A DNA stretch of 64,000 bases from contig JAXMAM010000010.1 of assembly GCA_046350455.1 (NCBI GenBank), positions 21,921 to 85,920 on the forward strand. The letters are read 5' to 3'. Source of the stretch: CAZXGD01 sp046350455. GTDB lineage: Bacteria; Planctomycetota; Phycisphaerae; Phycisphaerales; SM1A02. Below the pieces are notes generated by a model that saw only the letters and a list, made by a program, of their open reading frames with translations, had not been told where the DNA came from and made no database searches. Numbering within the stretch: the first letter of the stretch is position 1; each line of letters opens with the position of its first letter. Both the position numbers and the translations under genes were made by a program. Of the stretch, positions 18,507-27,206 are shown piece by piece.

Positions 18507-19135
18507 CGCCACCGCGCGTGGTGGTCTTTGACCTGGGCGGCGTGGTGGTGCGCATTGCAAGGTCGTGGCAGGAGGGGTGCGCAGCGGCGGGCATGCCCTA
18601 CCACCCGCACGTGGAGCAGCTGCTGCACGCAGTGCCGGTGCGCACGCTGCTTGACCAGCACCAGCGCGGCGCTCTGCCGTGCCATGCGTTCTTCGCCAGC
18701 TTCTCCCAGCTGCTCCAGGGCGCGTACACGCCGCAGCAGCTGGAGGCCATCCACGGCGCGTGGACCATGGAGGACTACCCAGGCATCCAGTCGGTCATCG
18801 AGGGGCTGCACGCGCAGGGCGTGCCAACCGCGTGCCTGAGCAACACCAACGCAAGCCACTGGGACAACGGCCTGCGGCAGAGCCCAGCTGTGGCTCGCAT
18901 CCAGCACCCGTACGCAAGCCACCACCTGGGGCTGGCCAAGCCAGACCCTGCCATCTACGCAGCGTTTGAGAAGCGCAGCGGCTTCGCTGCAGCGGACATC
19001 GTGTTCTTTGATGACCTTGCGGAGAACATCGCCGCGGCGCGCGCGTGTGGCTGGGATGCCGTGCAGGTGGATCACACAGGCGACACCGCTTTCCAGGTGC
19101 GGCGCGCGGTGCAGGAACGGGGCGTGCAGCTGTGA
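18503..19135 (+). CDS. HAD-superfamily hydrolase (subfamily IA, YihX-like)
   Basis: This 210-residue haloacid-dehalogenase-type protein has motif I VVVFDLGGVVV with the nucleophile at about D10. Motif II is the CLSNTNASHW region, the lysine motif is GLAKPDPAIY and the acidic motif is VFFDDLAENIAAA. The usual second aspartate of motif I (DxD) is a glycine here, as in YihX and soluble epoxide hydrolase-like members, so the leaving group and substrate are uncertain. It overlaps both neighbours by four bases (ATGA upstream, GTGA downstream). Confidence 0.88.
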   Translation: MTPPRVVVFDLGGVVVRIARSWQEGCAAAGMPYHPHVEQLLHAVPVRTLLDQHQRGALPCHAFFASFSQLLQGAYTPQQLEAIHGAWTMEDYPGIQSVIEGLHAQGVPTACLSNTNASHWDNGLRQSPAVARIQHPYASHHLGLAKPDPAIYAAFEKRSGFAAADIVFFDDLAENIAAARACGWDAVQVDHTGDTAFQVRRAVQERGVQL

Positions 19136-20433
19136 GCCACGCATCGCAGGGCGTGCTCCGCCCGCCAGCAGACCAGCTGCCGAACCCGCTTCCAGAGCGG
19201 CGCCTGCTTGACCTGCCTCCCATCGGTGGCCGCATCAAGGAGCGTCCCGAGGACTTCCTGGTGGATGAGCTGCCGCTCTATGAGCCCAGCGGTGAGGGCG
19301 AGCACCTCTACCTGCGCATCGCCAAGCGCGACATGCCGCACCACGAGATGCTCTCCGTGCTGCGCCGCCACTTTGGCGTGACCGACCGCGAGATCGGCTT
19401 TGCCGGCATGAAGGACCGCATGGCGCTCACCAGCCAGACGGTCAGCATTCACCTGCCGCGGCGGCCAGAGCTCACCAGCATCCAGCACGACCGTCTGCAG
19501 GTGCAGTGGGCCGACTGGCACAGCAACAAGCTGCGGCGCGGCCACCTGGCAGGCAACCGCTTCAGCATCCGCATCCGAGGGGTGGAGCCCTTCCAGGCGC
19601 CGGCCATCTGGCGCGGCCTGCAGGCGCTGGAAGCGCGTGGCGTGCCGGACTTCTTTGGTCCGCAGCGCTTTGGCGTGCGCCGCAACGGCCACGTGCTTGG
19701 CAGGCTGGTGCTGCTGGAGCGGTGGGAGGAACTGCTGGGTGAACTGCTTGGCTCGGAGGGCACGCCCTTCCCAGAGACCCAGCGCGAGGGCCGCCAGCAC
19801 GCACAGGCTGGGCGCTGGGCCGAGGCGCTGGCTGCGTGGGGCCGCACAGACGCTGCGGAGCGCGCTGCGCTGCGCGCGCTGGAGCAGGGGGCCAACGCCC
19901 GCGCTGCGGTGCGCGCCATGCCGCGCGATGTGCTCGCCTTCTGGGTGAGCGCATGGCAGAGCGCGGTGTTCAACCGCCTGCTGGACCAGCGCCTGGCCGA
20001 GGGAACCGAGGGCGTGCTCCGCCTGGGCGACGTGGCGTGGAAGCACGCCAACGGCGCGCGGTTCCTGGTGGACGACGCTGCTGTGGCGGCGGAGGGCGAG
20101 CAGTCGCTGGCCGTCCGCGCGCAGCGGTTTGAGATATCCCCCACAGGCCTGCTGCCAGGGCAGGGCGCCATGCCCTCTCAGGGCGTGGTGCGCGCGGCAG
20201 AGGATGCGGCCATCCGCGCCTTTGGCATGGAGCCGGCCTTCTTTGACGCGCCCAACCGCTGGCAGGAGGGCGCGCGCCGCCCCTTGCGCGTGCAGGTGCG
20301 GAACCTGCAGATCGAAGGCGGCTTTGACGAGCACGGCCCGTTTGTGCGCGTGGCGTTCGAGCTGCCAGCGGGGGCCTATGCCACCGTGGTGCTGCGCGAA
20401 CTGGGCGTGGAGGTGGAGGAGATGCCGGGCTAG
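19132..20433 (+). CDS. truD: tRNA pseudouridine synthase D
   Basis: TruD converts U13 of tRNA to pseudouridine. This 433-residue protein has the family's N-terminal RIKERPEDFLVDELP, the catalytic motif GFAGMKDRMALTSQ (catalytic Asp about D95), and RGHLAGNRFSIRIRGV further on. The best start is the GTG at 19132, which overlaps the preceding TGA in a GTGA arrangement; the open frame upstream lies inside the HAD gene. Its TAG stop overlaps the stop codon of the convergent tadA gene (CTAG). Confidence 0.95.
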   Translation: MSHASQGVLRPPADQLPNPLPERRLLDLPPIGGRIKERPEDFLVDELPLYEPSGEGEHLYLRIAKRDMPHHEMLSVLRRHFGVTDREIGFAGMKDRMALTSQTVSIHLPRRPELTSIQHDRLQVQWADWHSNKLRRGHLAGNRFSIRIRGVEPFQAPAIWRGLQALEARGVPDFFGPQRFGVRRNGHVLGRLVLLERWEELLGELLGSEGTPFPETQREGRQHAQAGRWAEALAAWGRTDAAERAALRALEQGANARAAVRAMPRDVLAFWVSAWQSAVFNRLLDQRLAEGTEGVLRLGDVAWKHANGARFLVDDAAVAAEGEQSLAVRAQRFEISPTGLLPGQGAMPSQGVVRAAEDAAIRAFGMEPAFFDAPNRWQEGARRPLRVQVRNLQIEGGFDEHGPFVRVAFELPAGAYATVVLRELGVEVEEMPG

Positions 20434-20945
20434 CGCCGCGCAGCCTTGCGTTCTGCGCGGCGGCGCGCAAAGAAGCGCGTCAGCTGCCTGCCGCAGGCGC
20501 GGGCCAGCACGCCGCCCACCACGGGCGGGCGGTGATTGAGGCGCGTGTCCCTGGGAATGGCGTACAGGCTCTCGCACGCGCCAGCCTTGGCATCGGTGGC
20601 GCCGTAGATCACGCGGCCGATGCGCGCGTTGACGATGGCGCCTGCGCACATGGCGCAGGGCTCCAGGGTGACCACCAGCGTGCAGTCCTGCAGCCGCCAG
20701 CCAGCGCGATTGCGACCCGCCTTGGCCAGGGCCACCAGCTCTGCGTGGCCAGTGGGGTCGCCCGTCAGCTCGCGGTCATTGGCGTGCTGGCTTAGCACTC
20801 GCGCCCCGCAATAGACCACCGCGCCCACAGGCACTTCACCAGCGGCAGCAGCGTTGCGGGCCAGCGTCATGGCGCGCAGCATCATGCCCACGTCGCGGGC
20901 GCGCACGCCAGCGCGCAGGCCACGGCTGCCAGCGCAACGCAGCAT
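20430..20945 (-). CDS. tadA: tRNA-specific adenosine deaminase
   Basis: TadA deaminates A34 to inosine in tRNA-Arg(ACG). Zinc-binding motifs of the cytidine-deaminase fold are present: HAE (about 67-69, with the catalytic Glu) and PCAMC (about 96-100). The family's EVPVGAVV lies before them. The ATG at 20945 was chosen over those at 20885 and 20882 because the family needs a helix before LARNAAAAGEVPVGA. The C-terminus is arginine-rich. The region around the start is full of alternating CG runs, which makes the exact start less certain. Confidence 0.93.
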   Translation of the reverse strand: MLRCAGSRGLRAGVRARDVGMMLRAMTLARNAAAAGEVPVGAVVYCGARVLSQHANDRELTGDPTGHAELVALAKAGRNRAGWRLQDCTLVVTLEPCAMCAGAIVNARIGRVIYGATDAKAGACESLYAIPRDTRLNHRPPVVGGVLARACGRQLTRFFARRRAERKAARR

Positions 20946-21013
20946 GAACGCGCGCGCGCTGCGGTGCGATGCGCGCGCGCTGCCCCGCGCGCGGCGATGC
21001 CCCGTCCGCTGGC

Positions 21014-22075
21014 TCACTCGTCGCCCTCGTCGCCGTCTGTCCACGGGCTGCGCGTGCGGTACTTGCTGCGTCCCAGCAACGCTCCCAGCGCGTTGCGCAT
21101 CACGCCGCCTTCGCTTACCGCGCGGGCGGGCGCAATCTGCAGCAGCACGATGCCCAGCTCGTACAGCGCGTACAGCGGCACCAGCAGCATGAGCATGGAC
21201 AGGATGTCCACGGTGGGCGTGATCACAGCGGCGGCGATGGCGCAGATGAAGAGCGCATGCCGGCGGTACTTGCGCAGCATCTTGGTGTCCAGGATCCCCA
21301 GCCAGCCCAGCAGCAGGACCGCCACGGGTGTCTGGAACGCGATGGCGATGGCCCCGCCAAAGAACAGCACAAAGTCCACGTACTCGCTCAGGCGGTACTG
21401 CTGCGCCACCGCGCCAGTCATCTGCGTGGGAATGGTGCGCACTTCCAGCTGGCCATCCTCGCGGCCGCTGTCGAACGCGATGTACAGCTGCGCGTCGTCC
21501 TTGCGCATCCACACTTCGCCAGCGCGCGCGGTGGCGGGGTCCTGCTCCAGCATGGGCACCACTGGGCCTGCCACCTTGGCTTCTGCGGGCGTCACTGGCA
21601 GGAGCCGCGGCGCAGTGTCCGCAAAGCCCATGAGCATCTCCAGCATCAGGGGCAGCGCCAGGTAGAAGAGCGTGAGGCCGATCAGCACCAGGATGGTGCT
21701 CAGCGGCACCAGAAAGCGCGCGTAGCGGCGCTCATGGTGGTAGAGGCCTGGAGCCACAAAGCGCCATGCCTGCCAGAGGATCCACGGCACGGCAAGGATC
21801 ACCGCTCCCCAGATGCTGAGCTGGATGCGCACCACCACCATTTCGCTGGGGCTGAGCACCTGCACCACGGGCGGCTGGTTCTTGGCAGCCAGCGCCACCA
21901 GCAGCGGATGCGTCACGAAGTCCAGCAGGTAGGTGGAGAGCGCAAAGCCAACGCATGCCAGCACCAGTGGAACGATGAGCGCGCGGATCAGCCGCTTGCG
22001 CAGCTCGTCCAGGTGCGCGCCAAAGCTCATCAGCCCAAGGGGCGAGTCATTGGGCTGGTCCTGGTCGAGTGGCAT
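21014..22075 (-). CDS. tatC: Sec-independent (Tat) protein translocase subunit TatC, with insertion
   Basis: TatC is the receptor of the twin-arginine export pathway in the inner membrane. The cytoplasmic N-terminal motif SFGAHLDELRKRLIRAL, SPSEMVVVRIQLSIWGA and the later FQTPVAVLLLGWLGI are diagnostic. At 353 residues it is about 100 longer than E. coli TatC. The extra length is a soluble insertion (about residues 165-250) in an extracytoplasmic loop, plus a charged tail. No tatA/tatB gene is adjacent. A Tat-type substrate (ActB) is encoded elsewhere in this window. Confidence 0.95.
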   Translation of the reverse strand: MPLDQDQPNDSPLGLMSFGAHLDELRKRLIRALIVPLVLACVGFALSTYLLDFVTHPLLVALAAKNQPPVVQVLSPSEMVVVRIQLSIWGAVILAVPWILWQAWRFVAPGLYHHERRYARFLVPLSTILVLIGLTLFYLALPLMLEMLMGFADTAPRLLPVTPAEAKVAGPVVPMLEQDPATARAGEVWMRKDDAQLYIAFDSGREDGQLEVRTIPTQMTGAVAQQYRLSEYVDFVLFFGGAIAIAFQTPVAVLLLGWLGILDTKMLRKYRRHALFICAIAAAVITPTVDILSMLMLLVPLYALYELGIVLLQIAPARAVSEGGVMRNALGALLGRSKYRTRSPWTDGDEGDE

Positions 22076-22090
22076 GCAGGGGCCACGATG

Positions 22091-22870
22091 CTAGCCGCGC
22101 AGCCCAAAGAAGCGGGTGGCGTTGGCGTCCACCATGGCGTCAAAGGTGGCCCAGTCTGCGCCGCGCAGCGCAGCCAGGAAGCGCGCAGTGTGCATGACAT
22201 ATGCGGGCACGCACGGCTTGGCGCTCCGCACAGGCTCTGGGCTGAGGTAGGGCGCGTCGGTCTCGCACATGATGCGGTCGTCTGGCACAAGCTTGGCAGA
22301 GGCCTGCACCTCTGGCGCGTTGCGAAAGGTGACCACGCCGGTGAAGCTAATCCACGCGCCAAAGTCCAGAACCTTGCGAGCGTCGTCCGGACCCTCTGTA
22401 AAGCAGTGGAACACGAACCGCTCTGGCGGCAGCCCCGTGGCGCGCAGCACGGGCAGCAGGTCGTCCACTGCGCGGCGGCAGTGGATGACCACGGGCTTGT
22501 CCAGCCCCTCCTTCCGCCACTGCAGGATCTGCTCCAGCTGCTGGTCCAGCACGCGGCGCTGCGTGGCGCGGTCTGGCTGCGGCCAGTGGTTGTCCAGGCC
22601 AAGCTCTCCCCAGGCCACGCAGCGCGGGTGCTCGCCCGCCCGCCGCATGTCGGGCCAGTGCTGCGGCTCGTGGCTGTGCAGCGGGTGGACGCCGGCCGTG
22701 CACCACACGTCTGCATGCGCGTCCGCCACGCGCAGCCCAGCCACGCTGTCCGTGGTGGTGGTGCCGATGGTGACAAAGCCGCGCACGCCAGCAGCGCGCG
22801 CTTCTGCAAGCACTGCGTCCAGGCGCTCGCCGATGCCGGGGTACAGAAGGTGGCAGTGGGTGTCCATCAT
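22091..22870 (-). CDS. tatD: TatD-family metal-dependent hydrolase (DNase-like)
   Basis: This 259-residue TIM-barrel hydrolase starts MMDTHCHL, giving the first metal-binding HxH. Further family motifs are HPLHSHEP, PVVIHCRRAVDDLL, FHCFTEG and CETDAPYLSPEP. Members act as metal-dependent nucleases, with proposed roles in DNA repair or turnover. Its ATG overlaps the stop of the upstream antiporter gene, so it is probably the last gene of that operon. Confidence 0.93.
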   Translation of the reverse strand: MMDTHCHLLYPGIGERLDAVLAEARAAGVRGFVTIGTTTTDSVAGLRVADAHADVWCTAGVHPLHSHEPQHWPDMRRAGEHPRCVAWGELGLDNHWPQPDRATQRRVLDQQLEQILQWRKEGLDKPVVIHCRRAVDDLLPVLRATGLPPERFVFHCFTEGPDDARKVLDFGAWISFTGVVTFRNAPEVQASAKLVPDDRIMCETDAPYLSPEPVRSAKPCVPAYVMHTARFLAALRGADWATFDAMVDANATRFFGLRG

Positions 22871-24324
22871 GGTGCGTGCGCCTTGGGCTCCTCTGCGGTG
22901 CGCTGAATGCCCAGCTTCATCAACGGCGGCCCGATCAGCTCATTGCATGCCACCACAGCCAGCAGCAGTCCGCTGAGGAGTGGTGTCCAGGGCTGGCCCG
23001 CAAAGGTGCGCTCGAACTGGATGGCCATGGCCAGCGTCACGCCAGCCTGCGGCATGGTGGCGGTCCACAGCCAGCTTGCAGTGGGCTCTGGCACGCCAGC
23101 GCGGCGACACGCGCGGGTGACCGCCACGCGCTTGGAGACCAGGCGCACAGTCACCACCAGCAGCATGGCGGGCCACACCGCCGCCAGCGCGTCCAGGTGC
23201 AATTTGGCCCCAGAGACCGCAAAGAACACGCAGTACACCGGCAACAGAAGGCCGTCTATGGACGCAAGCAGCCGCGGCATGGCCTTGCTGGATCCAATGT
23301 TGGTCAGGATGAGGCCAGCGCTCAGCGCCACCAGCAGCGGGTCTGCTCCAACCTCCCGGCTCACCACCGCGATGCCAAAGCACACCAGCACCATGAAGAG
23401 CTCGATGCGCATGCTGAGAAAGCGCCCCAGCGCCCACAGCACCAGCGCCACCACGCCGCCAAGGAGGAGCGACGAGACCAGATGCAGCCCGATCTTCACC
23501 GTCACCAGCACCGGCGACGCCTGGTAGTCGCCGGCGTAGTCGCCCGGTGGGCCGATGATGGCCATTCCGGTGGCCAGCAGCGCTGAGAAGAGCACCACCA
23601 GCAGCACGTCCTTCAGGACCGTGCTTGCCAGAGCCAGCTGCGGGAACGTGCCGCGTGCGCCTGTCTCACGCAGGAGGGCCAGGGTCACGGCCGGCGCCGC
23701 TGCCACCGCCAGCACGGCCACTGCAAGCGCAAGGTACAGCCGCGTGACCAGGGTGGCGCCCTGCAAGGCCTCTGGCAATGGCGCGATGGTCATGAGCGCC
23801 ACCAGCGCCACCAGCACTGCTGGCGTCACGCCCAGGAACTCGCCCATCACGATGCGCAGAATGGTGCGCGCCTGCCTGCGCACGAAGTCCAGCTTGATCT
23901 CTGCGCCCGCTGTGAAGGCGATCATGGAGACCGCCAGTCCCTCGATCAGCCGCAGATGCTCCAGCTCCTGCGCACCCACCAACGGCGTGACATGCACCAC
24001 CTCTGCAAAATGCGGGCCTGTCAGCAGGCCGATCACCAGATAGCCGCTGATGCGCGGCAGACCCAGCGCCTTGGCCACGCGCCCTGCAAGCCATGCTGCC
24101 ACCAGCAGGAAGCCAAAGGCTGTGGTGGTGCGGCCCACCACTTGGGGCGTGGCTGCAAAGGTGTCTCCCAGCGCGCCATGGAGGATGGAGGGAGCAGGGG
24201 GCACCAGCCAGCCGCTGGCGGCCTGCACCACGTACGCGCCGGTCACCAGCGCCAGCAGGCCTGCCACCACAGGCGCTGCCTCTGCCAGGCGGCGGGGCCA
24301 CGGCGCTGTGTTCGGCGATTCCAT
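22867..24324 (-). CDS. cation/proton antiporter-like membrane protein (CPA2/KefB type)
   Basis: This 485-residue protein has about twelve hydrophobic segments. It carries the Na+/H+ exchanger signatures LPRISGYLVIGLLTGPH, MIAFTAGAEIKLD and LAVAVLAVAAAPAVTLALLRE, placing it in the CPA2 group that swaps Na+ or K+ for H+. It has no C-terminal RCK/TrkA-N domain, so ligand control would have to come from separate proteins. It starts two bases before the stop region of the upstream antiporter-like gene and overlaps tatD, within a compact minus-strand operon. Confidence 0.88.
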   Translation of the reverse strand: MESPNTAPWPRRLAEAAPVVAGLLALVTGAYVVQAASGWLVPPAPSILHGALGDTFAATPQVVGRTTTAFGFLLVAAWLAGRVAKALGLPRISGYLVIGLLTGPHFAEVVHVTPLVGAQELEHLRLIEGLAVSMIAFTAGAEIKLDFVRRQARTILRIVMGEFLGVTPAVLVALVALMTIAPLPEALQGATLVTRLYLALAVAVLAVAAAPAVTLALLRETGARGTFPQLALASTVLKDVLLVVLFSALLATGMAIIGPPGDYAGDYQASPVLVTVKIGLHLVSSLLLGGVVALVLWALGRFLSMRIELFMVLVCFGIAVVSREVGADPLLVALSAGLILTNIGSSKAMPRLLASIDGLLLPVYCVFFAVSGAKLHLDALAAVWPAMLLVVTVRLVSKRVAVTRACRRAGVPEPTASWLWTATMPQAGVTLAMAIQFERTFAGQPWTPLLSGLLLAVVACNELIGPPLMKLGIQRTAEEPKAHAP

Positions 24325-24326
24325 GC

Positions 24327-25586
24327 TCACGCGGAGGCTCCTGCGCGGCGCGCGGCACGCATGCGGGCAAGGAGTGGCGGCGCGGCGCTCACCACGCCTG
24401 TCGCCACCACCACAAAGAGGATCTCGCGCCGGATCAGACTGTCTTCGCTGAGCACAGCCGCCACGGCCACCACCACCGCCAGCGCGCTCTGCCGCGAAGT
24501 GGCCGCACGCAGAAGCGTGCGGTTGCGGCCTGCAGCGTGCAGCACCGGGCGCGCAGCCACGCTCGCCACCCAGGGCTTGAGCGCCAGCCGCGCTGCGCAG
24601 CATCCAGCCACCAGCACCCACGGCCAGAGCGCGCCGGGCGGGTTCAGGAGCGCGCCAGCCAGCACAAAGAAGAGAGTGGCCACGGCGCGCTCGCTCCGCC
24701 CCAGGAGGCGCCCCACCGACACGCGCAGCGTGCCGGGCAGGTTGGCCATGGCAGCGCCACACAGGAGCGCAGAGAGCAGCGGAGAGAAGGTCAGCTCGGT
24801 GGCGATGCCCGCCGACAGCGCGGCCACGCTGGTCACCACTACCAGCGTGCGGTTCATGCTCCATTCGCCTTTGGAGAGCAGCACGCGGATCGCCAGCGCC
24901 GCGCATGCAGCAAGCCCCACGGCCGCAGCCAGCCCAGCGGCTGCCAGCGGTGCGTTCAGCGCAGGCACGCCTTCCATGTCACGCACCACAAACTGGCTGG
25001 CCACGCCCAGGAGCAGCACAGCCATCACGGTGCTCAGCCCTGCGGTGCCAGTGGCCACCCGCGCTGCGCCGCGCTCGCTGGGGGCGGCATGCAGCAGCAT
25101 GGAGCGCGTCTCTGGGTTCCAGCCCATCAGGCTGACGCCCACAATGACAACGGGCATCAGCACCCATGCCCCGGACAGATCGTCCACCTTCATCCAGGAG
25201 GGGCCGCTCCCCAGAAGCAGCAGCGCGGCCACAGCCGTGCACGCCAGCATGTCCAGGCCAGCCCAGCGCCACGCCACCCACGGAATGCGCCGCAGTGTGT
25301 GCCAGGTCAGCTGCACACCCACGGTGAGTCCCACCCAGCCAATCGCCACCAGGATGAGAGGCCGCAGCGCATCCACCACCTGGTTGTCCAGCGCGTTCAA
25401 GCCGTGCGGGCCAATGCCGAGGCCAAACAGCATCCACACCCAGCCAGCGCCTACATACGCCGCCACGCTGGGCAGCCTCAGCAGGCGCAGAAAGGGACGC
25501 GTGGTGGTCGCTGCGGCCGCCACCAGCACCATGAGCGCCACGGCGTACACCGCCATGGTGGAGATGGTGACTGGCTGTTCCTTCAC
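24327..25586 (-). CDS. second, divergent antiporter-like membrane protein
   Basis: This 419-residue, strongly hydrophobic protein has about eleven to twelve predicted helices and weak CPA2 resemblance: LRLPSVAAYVGAGW near the N-terminus, and FFVLAGALLNPPGALWPW, in which NPPG replaces the more usual acidic or charged pattern. It lacks several canonical ion-binding elements of the 485-residue neighbour, so it may be a partner subunit rather than an independent exchanger. It overlaps the GlnB-like gene upstream by four bases. Function is inferred from family resemblance and context only. Confidence 0.75.
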   Translation of the reverse strand: MKEQPVTISTMAVYAVALMVLVAAAATTTRPFLRLLRLPSVAAYVGAGWVWMLFGLGIGPHGLNALDNQVVDALRPLILVAIGWVGLTVGVQLTWHTLRRIPWVAWRWAGLDMLACTAVAALLLLGSGPSWMKVDDLSGAWVLMPVVIVGVSLMGWNPETRSMLLHAAPSERGAARVATGTAGLSTVMAVLLLGVASQFVVRDMEGVPALNAPLAAAGLAAAVGLAACAALAIRVLLSKGEWSMNRTLVVVTSVAALSAGIATELTFSPLLSALLCGAAMANLPGTLRVSVGRLLGRSERAVATLFFVLAGALLNPPGALWPWVLVAGCCAARLALKPWVASVAARPVLHAAGRNRTLLRAATSRQSALAVVVAVAAVLSEDSLIRREILFVVVATGVVSAAPPLLARMRAARRAGASA

Positions 25587-25930
25587 AGCCCGATGACGCC
25601 TTGCACTGGCAGCACTGCTCCCACAGGGCGGGCATCCACTGGCAGGTGCTCAAGATGGCGGAGCAGCGTGTCCACATCGCGCTGCGTGCAGATGCTGATC
25701 ACCACGCGGCCGCCCGTGTCTGCAGGCAGGAGTGCGGCCAGCCCAGTGAAGATGGGAAGCTCAGAACGGAGCACCGCGCTCAGGCCACGGCTCTCCAGCA
25801 CGGTGGCGCCGCCCACCCCTGCGTCCAGAAGCGCTGTGATGACGGCCTCAAAGGTGTCCTCTGTCCGAGACACCAGCACCAGCAGCCGGCGATCTGCTGG
25901 CTCGCTGTAGATCGAGTGCGCCTCATGCAT
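25583..25930 (-). CDS. small GlnB/PII-like protein
   Basis: This 115-residue soluble protein has a beta-alpha-beta-beta-alpha-beta pattern: RRLLVLVSR, TFEAVITALLDAGV, GATVLESRGL, GRVVISICT and DVDTLLRHLEHL. That resembles PII-like and GlnB-fold signalling proteins, and the ESRGL stretch is close to the PII motif before the T-loop. No PII uridylylation motif is seen. It overlaps the antiporter-like gene downstream (four bases) and the EIIA-like gene upstream (eight bases), suggesting a regulatory role in ion transport. The family call is tentative. Confidence 0.55.
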   Translation of the reverse strand: MHEAHSIYSEPADRRLLVLVSRTEDTFEAVITALLDAGVGGATVLESRGLSAVLRSELPIFTGLAALLPADTGGRVVISICTQRDVDTLLRHLEHLPVDARPVGAVLPVQGVIGL

Positions 25931-26381
25931 GGGCTGCGTCCTCGCTCATCACCCGGCGGACCAGGTCATCTGGGTCGGTTGCCAAACGAAGATGCTCCAA
26001 ACTGCGTTGATCGTGCACGATCCGTGCCAAACGTGCCAACATCTTGACATGATCCCAGGGTTTGGCCTGGTCTCCAAAGAGTCCGAGAAGTATGGTGCTC
26101 GGGGGAGAAGCCGGATCCACCAGCACACCCCTGCGCACCAGGGCGGGAATCACCAAGGTGCGGGGGATTCCCGGCAGGATGGCATGGGGAAGCGCCACGC
26201 CGCCCCCCACAGCTGTGGGGCGCACCCGTTCGCGCACCTGCAGCGCATGGTGGAGCAGCTTGGCTGATACCCCCAGGTGTGCGGCTGCTTTCACCGCCAA
26301 TCGCTCCAAGATTGCATCCAAATCGAGCGGTCCGTCCTCCACGATGGCAACGCCGGGTTCGAGTGCTGGTGCCAGGTCCAC
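25923..26381 (-). CDS. PTS EIIA-like (PtsN-type) regulatory domain protein
   Basis: This is a single EIIA-type domain with TAVGGGVALPHAILPG, where His (about H66) aligns with the phosphorylated histidine of PtsN; the residues around it differ from the classical IPHG. The start is uncertain. The frame is open to a TTG at 26480, but the extra N-terminus does not look family-like and would consume the divergent promoter region, so the GTG at 26381 was preferred. As first gene of the operon with the GlnB-like and antiporter genes, it may gate ion exchange in response to phosphorylation state. This is an inference. Confidence 0.72.
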   Translation of the reverse strand: MDLAPALEPGVAIVEDGPLDLDAILERLAVKAAAHLGVSAKLLHHALQVRERVRPTAVGGGVALPHAILPGIPRTLVIPALVRRGVLVDPASPPSTILLGLFGDQAKPWDHVKMLARLARIVHDQRSLEHLRLATDPDDLVRRVMSEDAAHA

Positions 26382-26406
26382 GCACAGAGGGTAGCAACCG
26401 CGTTTG

Positions 26407-26436
26407 TTGACGATCCTCAAAGCGTTGCCGTACCAT
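26407..26436 (+). promoter_or_regulatory. candidate promoter for the alternative complex III operon
   Basis: TTGACG at 26407-26412 and TACCAT at 26431-26436 are separated by 18 bases, in the relatively AT-rich gap (26382-26521) between the divergent EIIA-like gene and actA. They match the sigma-70-type -35 and -10 boxes only partly, so this is a candidate by position and composition. A start here would give an ~80-base leader before actA. Confidence 0.35.
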
Positions 26437-26521
26437 CTCACGATCCACTTTGTGAAAAATCGTACAAGGTGGTCCGACAACCCGGCGCCGCGCTGGCGCC
26501 TTCAGGAGGCTGGAGCCCCCG

Positions 26522-27175
26522 ATGAGCCGATTCCTCTTTCCCCGCTGGTCGAACGCCCTCCTGCCGTTCGCGCTGGTCGTGGGTGCCATCGCCCCCCTGT
26601 ATGCGGTGATGTTCGTGGCATACGGGTTTAGCCCAAAGACCACAGAAGGCCAGTACCAGCCTGAGCAGCCAGTGCCCTTCAGCCACGCGCTGCACGCTGG
26701 CAAGCTTGGCCTGGACTGCCGGTACTGCCACAACACGGTTGAGTACGCCAGCCACGCTGCGGTGCCCCCCACGCAGACGTGCATGAACTGCCACACCCAG
26801 ATCCAGCGGGAGAGCCCTCGGCTGGCCCCAGTCCGCGCCAGCTACGAGACTGGCATGCCCATTGACTGGATCAAGGTTCACAAGCTCGGCGACTACGCCT
26901 ACTTCAACCACGCTGCGCACGTCACGCGCGGCGTGAGCTGTGTGGAGTGCCACGGCCGCGTGGACACCATGGAGCAGGTGCACCGCGTGTCGCCGCTCTC
27001 CATGGGCTGGTGCCTGGACTGCCACCGCAATCCGGTGGACCGCATCCGTCCGCCGGAAGAGGTCTTTGCGCTGGACAAGAGCACCACGGGCACGTGGTCG
27101 CTCGACACCCGGCTTGAGCTGCAGAAGAAGTACGACATTCACCCCAGCGAGAACTGCTCGACCTGCCACCGCTGA
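26522..27175 (+). CDS. actA: alternative complex III subunit ActA, pentaheme cytochrome c
   Basis: ActA is the multiheme c-type subunit of the quinol:cytochrome c oxidoreductase that replaces the bc1 complex in this type of bacterium. The 217-residue protein has one N-terminal membrane anchor (about 10-33). It carries five CxxCH heme sites: CRYCH (66-70), CMNCH (87-91), CVECH, CLDCH and CSTCH, the last at the extreme C-terminus. It begins the operon actA-B-C-D-E-F and is followed by actB after 31 bases. Confidence 0.93.
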   Translation: MSRFLFPRWSNALLPFALVVGAIAPLYAVMFVAYGFSPKTTEGQYQPEQPVPFSHALHAGKLGLDCRYCHNTVEYASHAAVPPTQTCMNCHTQIQRESPRLAPVRASYETGMPIDWIKVHKLGDYAYFNHAAHVTRGVSCVECHGRVDTMEQVHRVSPLSMGWCLDCHRNPVDRIRPPEEVFALDKSTTGTWSLDTRLELQKKYDIHPSENCSTCHR

Positions 27176-27206
27176 CACGCGAGTGAAGCGCGAGAACGAG
27201 GAAGAC

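Noticed and set aside
20946..21000. Alternating CG runs between tadA and tatC as a regulatory or Z-DNA element
   Set aside because: The stretch is short and in keeping with the overall base composition; no repeat structure beyond GCGCGC runs was found.
26382..26480. N-terminal extension of the EIIA-like protein to the TTG at 26480
   Set aside because: The extra residues do not resemble the family and would occupy the divergent promoter region of actA; the GTG at 26381 is preferred, though not proven.
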